Assembly: GCA_020746875.1 (NCBI GenBank)
Contig: JAGTJL010000007.1
Location: 1,302,001-1,366,000 of the forward strand
DNA: 64,000 nucleotides
Direction: 5' to 3'
Source: Rhexocercosporidium sp. MPI-PUGE-AT-0058
Lineage: Eukaryota; Ascomycota; Leotiomycetes; Helotiales
Made by a program: the position numbers and the translations under genes. Below the pieces are notes generated by a model that was not told where the DNA came from, ran no database searches, and worked only from the letters and a program-made list of their open reading frames with translations. Below are positions 44,010 through 53,870 of this stretch, one piece after another. The number at the start of each line of letters is the position of its first letter. Positions within the stretch are counted from its first letter, which is position 1.

Positions 44010-45915
44010 ATGAGTCGCACAGTATCAGGACTGCCGTGGATTACGGTTTGTTTGGTGCCCCATCCCCCCAGGACGCAGCTTGCACTCTTCAGCACATTTT
44101 CTGCAGTCAGAATGTCGTCTCTTCATTTACGTTCGCGGAAGCCCCATGAACCGGCTGCCCATCACGCACAATTCCATTCTGCAGAGCAGACAATGGGCTC
44201 GATCCCAGCAACTCGTGAGCGCCAACCTCCACAACCCACCCTGTTTTCTCTGCATCACATCAGTGGCACTAACATGTATACAGGCATTGACCCCCACGCC
44301 TATACAAGCGGCGGATGGCTTCGTCACGACAGGTTGGAGCGTGACTCGCGCTACATCACCTTTAACTTCGACGCGCTCTGCAGGAGGGTTGTCGAGCTAT
44401 GTCCTGGAGCTGCTTCCATCACGACTTACGACAAGAAAGAAGGGGGTTTTAATCGGGTCTTCATTTTCACCACCGACAATGCAAAACGTGTCGTGGCGAG
44501 GTTACCCTTCGTACTAGCAGGGCCGCCTCGGTTGACCACCAGTTCTGAAGTGGCCACTATTGAATATCGTGAGTTCAATCACACACCAGTTAGATATACA
44601 GCGCAGCCGCTGATCGCCATGCACGTCCTAGTACAAACTAATACCAGTATTCCTATACCGAAAATCCTTGACTGGAGCAATGATGCTTCAAACTCCATTG
44701 GTAGCGAATACATCATAATGGAACACGCTGCTGGTGTTCAATTGCACCAGAGATGGCCGACTATGGCCGGGGACCAGCAAGTAAGATGCATAAACGCTAT
44801 ATATCAGAAGGTCAAAGAAATGGTAGACATCAAATTTCCAGCATACGGGAGCTTGTATTTTGTCGATGCCCCACTCGACTCTGGCTCCAAGCAAACTTTG
44901 AACAAGAGATTCTGCATCGGGCCTCATTGCGGAGCTATCTATTGGAACTGCAACGTTGGCGAATCTAGATATTACCACAATACAAAGCCCAACCAGGGAC
45001 CGTGTAAGTGCCGTGGCTCTCACTTTGGCAGAAATGCACCACTTATAAATCATTCTAGGGCCTGATCTTACGGCATATTGTGACGGTCTCATTGATACGG
45101 GTCTTTCGAGGGTGCCACCTGTCGATCCTGTTCCTCACAACCAACCGCGCTACCGCGGGTCCGTTGAGGCGCATCTTCGACTCCTGGAATCTGGTCGTGC
45201 TGCTATAAAAAAAATGTCTGAAGACCCTCGGATCCGGGACGCGGCTGCACCAACGTTGCTCCAACCTGATCTACATAAAAGAAACATATTTGTTTCGGAC
45301 GACGACCCCGCTGTCATTACAGGTATCATCGATTGGCAATCGTCTAGTATTGAGCCAGCTTTCTGGTATGCAGACGACGTGCCAGACTTTGCAAGCCCTG
45401 TTGCCCATCCCTCACTCGAGAATCAACTTGAGCCCAATAGTGAGCGATGCGCGAAGGCATTTGATGTTTGCTCACAATTTCTTGTCCCGAAACTGTCGGG
45501 ACCTAGGTTGATTGATGAAGGCCTGTTCCGGCCCTTTCGCTATTGCTATAGGACGTGGAAGGATGGTCTCGTGGCTTTCCGTCACGAGTTGATCGAAACT
45601 TCGCTGCGCTGGAAGGAGCTGGGTCTTGTGGGCTCATGTCCGTTTCACCCACCCACGCCTGAAGAATTAGCCATTCACCAGAAAGAATACAGAACATTTG
45701 AGGCAGCACAGGATCTGAAGAACAATCTATCAAGCTTGCTTAATACTGCATCCGATGGATGGGTTCCGCAGGAGGAGTGGGAAGCGACGGAGTTGGCGCA
45801 TAGGGAGATGTTCAACGGAATGTTGCAAGCTGTATTAACCAACGAGAGTCCCGACGACGATGAACCCATAAAGGATGAAGAAGATCTCAGGGCAATCTGG
45901 CCATTTGATATATGA
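44010..45915 (+). CDS. AIM9/FMP29-like phosphotransferase-family protein, probably mitochondrial
   Basis: Three exons (44010-44568, 44632-45003, 45059-45915) encode 595 aa. The choline/aminoglycoside phosphotransferase-like kinase core is recognisable. YTSGGWLRHDRLERDSRYITF is the family's entry block (shown here to 20 residues or fewer in parts: GGWLRHDRLERDSRYI), followed by KKEGGFNRVFIF as the glycine-rich ATP loop, VARLPF, SEYIIMEH, FCIGPHCGAIYWN, QPDLHKRNIFV and IDWQS. The last two correspond to the catalytic loop and the metal-binding aspartate. In the common HxD catalytic motif the His is Gln here. The N-terminus is Arg/Ser-rich without acidic residues for the first 40, fitting a mitochondrial presequence. 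Yeast AIM9 affects mitochondrial inheritance and its substrate is unknown. Exact start uncertain; a later ATG (44110) is possible. Confidence 0.8.
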
Positions 45916-47138
45916 CAGGAGACTCCGGCCTGGACTGGACACAACATTTCAAAATAACATGTGTCACTGTCCAGCTGCGTCGAGCTCAAATCGTCAAAAA
46001 TTTCTAGCTTGCTGTAGCTCCAATACTGAATTTAGGGCTAGGGACGACGATAAGAAGCTGCCATCTCGTTCGTGACTACCCTTCTTGAATAACTTACTGA
46101 CGACTCCTTACCTTCCATGCTGCTCAAACTGCGGCTCAAAATTGTGGGGATGAGGCTTGTGCCTGAGACTGAGAAAGGAACTGGGCATTGATGCAAAGCA
46201 ATCACATGTATCTCTTTCCTCGTTCCTATGGACCTTTCGCTTTTCTCCAAGCCCTTAGCAGTAAACGATGCACCTTACAAAGCTGATGCAGGCCCTCGAC
46301 CTACTTATTAAATTGATATAGGATAGCATTTTCCGGGTCGCACACATTGCCGTCAGGGAGAACTTCTTCACTAGTCCAAAAACTAAATATCAATCTTTTA
46401 GTTCAATTTATACTGTCTCGCAATTTTCGGTTTTTATCGTTTCTCACGTACACGAGCACAACTCCATTATTTCTTGGTCTATCACAGCGATCGGCAATAC
46501 ACTTAATTTGGAGGTTTCCGGAATGACAGGGGCATCTTCTGGGAGGCCAAGCAGATAAGGCCGCAAGATCATCCTCGTGATGTTCCACAGCCGTCACAAG
46601 GGGTGGATGCAGTGGGGGGTGCAAGCTCACTCGGCTCTCCCTCAAGTCCCTCCCGGAGCGTAGCACAAGACCACGGCAGCAGCGCCACGAGAATGGCTGC
46701 TCCTCCACCTCCCTCCCACACATCCCATCCAAGGGACTATTTACGCTGTCATCGACCCCCCCTTTCAACGCGGTGTTTGATTCACAGTCCGGACAACCAC
46801 CTCAGTCTGTCAGACAACGTATAACCTAAGCCAGCCAGCCAGCCAGGTAGGTGCGCTCAGGTAATTTCTCTACCCAGCTATACCGTACAGTCCTCGTATG
46901 TCTCTGATAGAGGACGCCACTCTTTCTTGCAGGGAAGGCAGGTCAGATAGGACTCGAGTCCCCAAGGCTGACTCCACTGCGCTCCACCTTCTTTCCTTCC
47001 TCCACCACCGTCGATACCTTTCCAAAGCTTAACATGCTGCTGTCAAGTTGACGATCCCTCCTGTTTATTACAAGTACGACCTCGCCTCTCCACACCGACG
47101 CAACGCACCACAGCATGTAGTGTTTGGTGCCGGTCGAA
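45916..47138. other. Intergenic, about 1.2 kb
   Basis: Holds a short GCCA tandem (46829-46846) and the long leader of the CLC gene. Several open frames here overlap each other and are not credible. Confidence 0.5.
46829..46846. repeat. (GCCA)n tandem, about 4 copies
   Basis: AGCCAGCCAGCCAGCCAG in the leader of the CLC gene. Confidence 0.8.
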
Positions 47139-50100
47139 ATGCCTCGTTCTCATCACTCCGGCTCAGGTCGTGCTGGCCATATTCCCGACGCCTTGACCAT
47201 GACCCAAGCTGTCCCTGAGTCTGCGGACTCGTCTTCGCCGCCCTCACCTACAATCCGGAGGACTACCTTGTCTCGCTCGCACAGTTACGTGTCTGACGAG
47301 AGAACCCCTCTCCTACCCAGTGCAGGACGTTCCAGGATTCGACTTCAGTCTGCAACAGAACCCGCGAGGCTTCCACGTCTCTCCAGCCACCAGAGTATCC
47401 ACGGTATGGCACCCCCCCTCTCGAACAGCTTCACGGGCTAATACCAATGCTTTAGGAAGTCTGCGAGCTTCTCGACATCACAGCCGCGCTGGGTCATGGG
47501 GGCAACGGTTGGTCACCGCTTTGACGACAGACCGTAAGCACAAGGACTCCATGCGCGAGTCCAAAAGTTCTCTTTACCCTGATGATCGAGTTTGGTACGA
47601 TCAGTTTACTTCTACGGACTGGGTTCACGATAGTATCGCAGATGCCTACCGAGTAAAAGCTCTCCGAGGCCGGAAGGATCTGCGAGGCCGGATCAAGGCA
47701 ACCTTTGATGGAGCGCAAGGTTGGATATTGAGTGCTGTAGTGGGATTCATTACAGCAGTTCTTGCATATGTGGTAGACATCTCAGAGGCCCCAGTCTTTG
47801 ATTGGAAAGATGGCTACTGTTCAAACGGATTCTTGATTAGTGAGAAGGTAAGTCATGGTCAATTATGGTGTTATGGTGTACACAAGAGCTTAGGGCTGGG
47901 ATATTGTACTCCTTAACATATTCACTTCCTTTCTGATGCTTAAATTATGTCTGGCGTCGAGAATGAGGAACAAATGGCCTCCCTTTCCTACCGAGTATTG
48001 CGAGCTAGAAGACTAGCCTTACTAACCTGGCTTCTAGCATTGCTGCCCTGAAGGAGACCGTTGCCCTGCCTGGGAATCCTGGTCGAATTTTGTCCAGATA
48101 CCAGGTGTCAGCGAGCAAGTCGTTGAATTTGGCATTTTCGTCTGTTTGGTTGTCACGTTCTCGACCATTTCATGTCTATTGACGCTCACAACCAAGACTA
48201 TTGTTCCTTCGACGTACCATATTTCAACGCTCGACGAGAACCTGGCTGCAATTTCGAGTCGGCCTAACCTTGGTCAAGAAGATGGTGCAGCGAGCCCAAG
48301 TGCAATCCCCGAGGAGGACATAACCCCTCCAATGGTTTACTACTCAGCTGCTGGATCTGGGGTCGCTGAAGTTCGTGTCATACTCAGTGGTTTCGTTCTT
48401 CATGGATTCTTGGGTCTGAAAACCCTCATCATCAAAACCCTGGCACTGATATTGAGTGTTGCCTCGGGTCTCAGCCTAGGCAAAGAAGGACCGTTTGTTC
48501 ATATTGCCACTTGCGTTGGCAACATTGCATGCCGGCTATTCTCGAAATACGATGGAAACGATGCAAAGAGGAGAGAAGTCCTTTCAGCGGCTGCAGCTGC
48601 AGGTATCGCCGTCGCTTTCGGGGCTCCCATAGGCGGTATTCTCTTTTGTCTTGAAGAAGTAGCATACTTCTTTCCGGCCAAGACCCTGTTTCGCACATTT
48701 TTCTGCTGTATTACCGCGGCTCTGACCCTAAAGTTCCTCAACCCATACGGCACCAACAAGATTGTAATGTTTGAGGTCCGTTACTTAACCGACTGGGAGT
48801 TCTTTGAGATTGCGGCATTCATCATGGTTGGTGTTCTTGGTGGAGCTGCTGGTGCAATCTTCATCAAAGCATCCCGATCATGGGCGCAATCATTCCGGAC
48901 GATTCCTATCATCAAGAGGTGGCCAATCGCTGAGGTTATGCTGGTGGCTCTGATAACTGGCCTAGTCAGCTACTGGAACCCATACACGAAGGTTCCGGTT
49001 GCGAAACTGCTCTTCAATCTGGCAAGCCCATGTGACATTAATAAACCAGATGATCTAGGCCTCTGTCCAACTGATATGGATGAGATTTTTCCGGTTGTCG
49101 GGAGCTTGGCTATTGCATTTTTCATCAAAGGAATTCTTACAATCATCACTTTCGGCATTGTAAGTCTTGCAACACTCACAATTGCTCCATGAAGTTTCAT
49201 ATGCTGACTGTTCTCCTAGAAAGTTCCTGCAGGAATTTATGTCCCATCCATGGTCGTAGGTGGTCTAGGTGGACGTCTCATTGGACATCTTATTCAATGG
49301 GTTGTACTTCGATTCCCAACGTCACCTATTTTCGGAAATTGCGCTGCACATGTTACCGGTCAATCATGCATCACCCCCGGAGTTTACGCACTCATTGCTG
49401 CAGGCTCAACAATGTGTGGTGTGACTCGACTGTCCGTGACCTTGGTTGTCATTCTCTTCGAACTGACTGGGAGTCTCGACTATGTTTTGCCATTCTCTCT
49501 GGCTATTCTAGTATCGAAATGGACCGCCGACTTTATGGAACCACTTAGTATCTATGTATGAAGGACACACCCAACATGAGAGCCAAAGCTAACAGCCACA
49601 GGACTTGCTCACGAACCTCAACTCCTATCCATTTCTAAACAACAAGCACAAGCCGATCTTTACGTCGGACTTGGCAGACATTTTGCCTCGCGTGCGACGA
49701 GAGCGAATTATTGATATATCCAGCTCGCCACTGGTATCCGCGAGCAGTCTTCGCCGGAAGTTAGAACTTCTCCACCAAGCTGGCGAAGTTGATGGTGGTC
49801 TACCAATCATCAGAGATGAAGTTCTTGTTGGCTTGATCCCCGCTCCAGACTTGGAATATGCTCTGGATAATCTGGAGGATGAGGCTGAAACCTTGTGCTT
49901 GATGGCGAGGGTGACGAGTTTTGACGATTCTGATAATGACGCGATGCCTGACCCTACAGATTTCTCAACATACATCGATCCAGTAAGTACTTTAATGATA
50001 CCCTTGTCACCATCGGCTAATCAGTCATAAGGCCCCTCTGTCTCTCGACATTCAATCACCAATGGATTTGGTGTACGAGTGTTTTGTCAAGCTGGGGTTG

Positions 50101-50256
50101 AGATATGTTTGTGTTACACGAGACGGCAAATACGCTGGAATGGTTGGCGTCCTTCTTCGTGCTACTTACATGACTCTGCTAATGGAACCCTAGACTCACA
50201 AGAAGACGTTTGTAAAGTACATGCGTGAGTTGGAAGAGCGCGACGGGTATATGTGA
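47139..50256 (+). CDS. CLC chloride channel/transporter, Gef1 type with C-terminal CBS domains
   Basis: Seven exons (47139-47403, 47456-47847, 48038-49159, 49220-49555, 49602-49982, 50032-50142, 50194-50256) give 889 aa in one frame. The N-terminal 150 residues are Ser/Pro-rich and cytosolic. The membrane part carries CLC hallmarks: GSGVAEVRVILSGF, the selectivity/gating block GKEGPFVHIA with the gating glutamate at about residue 369, GAPIGGILFCLEE with the proton-pathway glutamate at about 425, and VPAGIYVPSM plus a conserved tyrosine-bearing helix. Two CBS modules follow (IIDISSSPLVSAS and MDLVYECFVKLGLRYV). Yeast GEF1 moves chloride against protons in Golgi/vacuolar membranes and helps load copper. 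The glutamates fit a 2Cl-/H+ exchanger. Introns 1, 5 and 6 are short and the last exon encodes 20 residues. Confidence 0.93.
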
Positions 50257-50768
50257 ACGTGGAGTTTTTGGCAAGCATTGGCATAGCAGCAGCATCAGCA
50301 TTTTTGCATCCAGTCCATTTCGGCGCAGAACAGAGCAGGGCATTGCATACCACCATTGAGTGTTGGAGTTGGGATTTCACACCCCTTTTTATTGTTGCAT
50401 AGCTTCTGCGTTATATCTCTGAGGGGTTCTTGCATACTCTAGTAGTTTGTCTGTCTAAGTTAGTGGCTTAATATTATCAGTTGGCATTTCTTCGTTTAAA
50501 GACTCTTCTCATGGTCTCGCACTGGAATGGAGTGTCAGTCGAATTATGATGGTAGCACATTGCATTGTTCATAGCACTACCCTGAGACTTTATAAGGACT
50601 CGGTAGGAGTCGAACCGGTGAAATAGTAGAAGAGAACCGAAAACTATAAGCTCCGTCCAATGCCAGTACCCAATATTAAGTCCCTCGCTATGCCAGGAAA
50701 ACCTCTCCAAATGCCACCCACCCACCCACCCACCCACTCATAACGCCCTCCAAACGAACCAAATCCTC
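50257..50768. other. Convergent spacer with CCCA tandem
   Basis: 3' regions of CLC and the methyltransferase. It contains the CCCA repeat and, at about 50603-50613 on the minus strand, an isolated match to a tRNA B-box without a foldable tRNA. Confidence 0.5.
50714..50736. repeat. (CCCA)n tandem, about 5-6 copies
   Basis: CCACCCACCCACCCACCCAC run between two converging genes. Confidence 0.85.
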
Positions 50769-51719
50769 CTATTTGATAAACGGAATCCCCACCCGCGTCC
50801 TCTTTCTATAATCCCTATACTCATCCCCAAAGAATCTCACCAACAACTCCTCCTCGCCATCAATCCTCCTCTCAAAGAACTTCCACAGCACACCCGCATA
50901 CCCCAGCAGCGAAAACACATTCCCACAAACCAGCTGCGTGCCGATGCCCCACCAGAAGAACCCGAAATAGCTCGGATGTCGGAGCACACTGTAGATACCT
51001 GTAGTCACCAGCTGGTGGCTCTGCGCTTTCGTGTGCTTCACTACGTGGCTGAAATTCGTGCCTGCTGTCAACATCGCTACGGCTCGTGTTGTTTGGCCGA
51101 TGACTATCATGCCGAGACCGAGGATCAACAGGGGGTAGTGTATATATAACGGTAGGACTACCGCCGGGAGGAAGTAATGCGAGAGGAGCGTCTCGAGGAA
51201 AGATGTTGAATGTGCGATCGTGTACGCGGATCCGTTACTGGAGAAGAGGAAGGAGGATATCTGCGCGGAGGAGGTGTTGGCGCGGCTGGTGGTGTAGAAT
51301 TCTAGGAAGTGGAAGAGGGAGAGGGTGGTTATGAAGAAGGGGGCGCGCCAGAGGGGTTGGTGCGTTGTGAGGAGGTAGAGGGCGAGGACGAGGGTTGACG
51401 AGAGGGTGAGGCCGAGGAGGAAGGAGCGGATGGCTATTCCGGAGAGGGATTTCGGTTGCCCTGGCTGGAATTGCCTCTCGTAGATGTCGAGGGCGGCGTT
51501 GAGCTCTTGAGGGTGGGAGGGGGTCGTTTGGGTGGTTGTGGTTGAGGGAGGGGGAGGTCGTGTTTGGGAGTGGGCTGATGAGCCGAGTCCGCCGCGGTTT
51601 ATGAGTGTTGCGGCCTCGTTGAATATACTGCTACTACGGGGGGTTGTCCAACTGCTGCTCGAAGGGCCGTTGCCTGGATGGTTAGCTGAAGCGTTGGCGG
51701 AGCCGTTTTCTGAAGCCAT
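50769..51719 (-). CDS. STE14: Isoprenylcysteine carboxyl methyltransferase
   Basis: Single exon, 316 aa, from MASENGSANAS. Several hydrophobic helices (FLLGLTLSSTLVLALYLL, FFITTLSLFHFLEFY, LLLILGLGMIVIG-type) lead to the conserved C-terminal catalytic part: SHVVKHTKAQSHQLVTTG, YSVLRHPSYFGFFWWG, and EEELLVRFFGDEYRDYRK ending in GIPFI. The ICMT enzyme methylates the C-terminal prenyl-cysteine of CaaX proteins (Ras, Rho and a-factor-like pheromones) at the ER membrane, with S-adenosylmethionine. The N-terminal 90 residues are Ser/Thr/Pro-rich and disordered, longer than in yeast. The frame stays open further upstream without credible sequence. Identification secure; start is the first ATG that gives a plausible beginning. 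Confidence 0.93.
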   Translation of the reverse strand: MASENGSANASANHPGNGPSSSSWTTPRSSSIFNEAATLINRGGLGSSAHSQTRPPPPSTTTTQTTPSHPQELNAALDIYERQFQPGQPKSLSGIAIRSFLLGLTLSSTLVLALYLLTTHQPLWRAPFFITTLSLFHFLEFYTTSRANTSSAQISSFLFSSNGSAYTIAHSTSFLETLLSHYFLPAVVLPLYIHYPLLILGLGMIVIGQTTRAVAMLTAGTNFSHVVKHTKAQSHQLVTTGIYSVLRHPSYFGFFWWGIGTQLVCGNVFSLLGYAGVLWKFFERRIDGEEELLVRFFGDEYRDYRKRTRVGIPFIK

Positions 51720-52205
51720 GTTTGCGAATTGCGATTTAGTGGTCGCAGAGGCTTTTGGTTGTTTGTCGAATTTTATTAGGAAGAGGAGTTCATGATAGAG
51801 AAGTGAAGATATTGCTGTATGTTTCGATGATTTACACAGTAGGTGAGAAGGAGAATAAAGAGCGGGTGGACTGTCAACAGTCTTTGTGGTGGTTGATAAA
51901 GCAAAACGTACATGATTTACATTCTCGGACGAGGCTGACGATCGGATATGGATGCAGGCTCGGTTGAACTTCGGTTGGACCTCGGCTGAATCAGCCTGCA
52001 TTCAGCCAGCTCTCTCGCGCTCTTGCTCTTGCCTTGTCTTTAGTGGGAGATGGTTGGAGTTCAGCAATAGATCTGTAGTCAAGCCAAGAAGACTAATTGT
52101 TCTGAACCACTTTTCACTTTTGAAGCTATTCTACTCAAGATCCCCTCGAAAATATTTTCCTACTTCCTTTCCTTCTCCCAACTCACATTCTCGAATTTTT
52201 CCAAG
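51720..52205. other. Divergent spacer, about 0.49 kb
   Basis: Shared promoter region of the methyltransferase (minus) and hexapeptide acetyltransferase (plus). Nothing coding. Confidence 0.5.
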
Positions 52206-53043
52206 ATGGACAAGCTTGATGTGGCGGAGAATGAGGCTCGCATGCTACGCGGGGAGTTGTACTACGCTTTCGAGCCAACCATTACCGCCAAAAGAAACAG
52301 GTGTCACCATGCATGTCATAGGTTCAACCAAGCTGGGGAGGCAGCCCGAAGAGAACTTGTGAGACTGTGGAGAGAGTGAGAACCCAATCAGCCTTTATTG
52401 TCTGTGTGCAACCACAGCACAAACCTCCAAAGCCATCTCTATACAAAGCTAACTTGTGATCAGTATTATCGATGACAAGACCCCGATGCCACCACCTGGA
52501 GCTACTGAAGTAGAAGAGGCTGCTCTTTTCAAAGACGACGCCTATATCGACGGGCCAATCAAGGTCGACTACGGAACCAATCTTCGGTAAGTCCAAATAC
52601 AATCCCTTCCTTGACCATATACTGATCGTCTTAGAATCGGTAAAGGTGTATACATTAACTTCAACTGCACTTTTCTGGATACCTCCCTGATCACCATCGG
52701 CTCTCGAACTCTCATCGGTCCAGGCTGCTCATTCTTTGCCGCTACACACCCTCTCGATCCATTTCTCCGTAACGGCACTAATGGACCAGAGCTTGGAGGT
52801 GCAATCACAGTCGGCGAAGATTGCTGGTTTGGTGGAAATGTAACAGTCTGTCCGAACGTCACAATCGGTCGAGGGGTCACTGTTGGTGCTGGAAGTGTGG
52901 TGACCAAAGATGTTCCTGCTTTCCATGTCGTTGCCGGGAACCCTGCACGTATCATCAGGAAGATCGAGCCCAAAGAGCCGGATCCAACTTTGGCTTCTTC
53001 CGAAGACAAAGAAGTGGTAGTGGCGGCAGCTGAGCGAATTTGA
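52206..53043 (+). CDS. Left-handed beta-helix acetyltransferase, maltose/galactoside O-acetyltransferase type
   Basis: Three exons (52206-52375, 52464-52586, 52635-53043) encode 233 aa. The N-terminal Mac domain (ENEARMLRGELYYAFEP, then RHRFNQAGEAARREL-like helix HACHRFNQAG) precedes a hexapeptide beta-helix: IGKGVYINFNC, TLIGPGCSFFAATHPLD, ITVGEDCWFGGNVTVCPNV, VTVGAGSVVTKDVP and VVAGNPARI. The catalytic histidine is that of FAATHPLD (about residue 127). Enzymes of this group transfer acetyl from acetyl-CoA to sugars; the trimer forms in the cytosol. Fungal copies are often annotated as nodulation protein L or maltose acetyltransferase; the true acceptor is not evident. Short C-terminal charged tail (EPKEPDPTLASSEDK). 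Splice joins rebuild WRDIIDD and NLRIGKG without gap. Confidence 0.88.
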
Positions 53044-53108
53044 GGGTTTGGTGGTTTGGTGGTTGGTCATTTGGTGTAAATAGACGGTCTGGCTTTTGCG
53101 TCGAGCAT

Positions 53109-53666
53109 TCAAAGACCTCCCTGTATAGAGAATGAAGATACGATCAAAACTAAGACGTTGACCAGGCCCCATATGAATGGAAACCAAGTGGCCATCCTAT
53201 AGTAACCCGCATTGTATACGGCTCCGAGACTGCACAATGTTAGCTGATTACAACGGCATAGACAATGGCCAACTGCTCCAACCAGAAAAGAAATACTGAC
53301 ATCAAACCAACAAGGCTCCCAGCTAATAAAGCTTCCACTCCCGCAATCGCGCAATAGATGATCGGGAAAGTCCAAACGTACTTCCAAGCCTTCTTCCCCT
53401 TTCCCAACTGCATCAACACCGCGTAGACCACAACCACGACATGGCAAACAGCGTATATTATCAGCGTCCAGAGGAGTGTGAATCGCCAGATATCGTATGT
53501 CTTGTAGAGGTAGTTCGCGACGCCTGGCTTTGCATTGTATGGCCAGTAGAGGGATGGGAATGGAGGTGTTGCGTAGTCTAATGGAGCGGCGCTTTGGATA
53601 CGAGTACTGTAATTATTGTTAGGCATGATTTGAAAAGCAGATATGAGGAACTTACTTAACTGCCAT
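53109..53666 (-). CDS. TMEM170-type four-helix integral membrane protein
   Basis: Three exons (53666-53656, 53606-53301, 53229-53109) encode 145 aa. The first exon is only 11 nt (MAVN) and is needed: it gives MAVNTRIQSAAPLDYATPPF, the family opening. Four hydrophobic helices follow: DIWRFTLLWTLIIYAVCHVV, WTFPIIYCAIAGVEALLAGS, the GLILGAVYNAGYYRM loop/helix and FIWGLVNVLVLIVSS. The Tmemb_170 family sits in the ER and nuclear envelope; the animal protein helps shape ER sheets and nuclear membrane. Nothing is known of a fungal role that I can cite. It is divergently placed to PEX8 with 204 bp between starts, so the two may share a promoter. Call rests on topology and the opening motif. Confidence 0.82.
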
Positions 53667-53870
53667 AGTCTCGAGAAGAGCCTCCAAGGAGTTGGTGTAG
53701 TTGTCAGCCTCGTCCAATTGCAAACGTTGTTCGTGGTTGGAGGAGTGAAAGTAGAATGGCGCGAAAGGCTGAAGATGCCTCGGCCCGCCAACATTATCCA
53801 TCATCTCGATCCTGGTCGCGTCACCCAACTATCAACAACTTCATGCGACTTTTAGGGATATTTCTCAATC

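Noticed and set aside
46403..46824. Frames on both strands upstream of the CLC gene
   Set aside because: Mutual shadows in the leader region; composition is not protein-like.
50590..50700. Possible tRNA on the minus strand with B-box GGTTCGACTCC
   Set aside because: The T-stem pairs at only two of five positions and no matching acceptor stem or A-box lies at the right distance.
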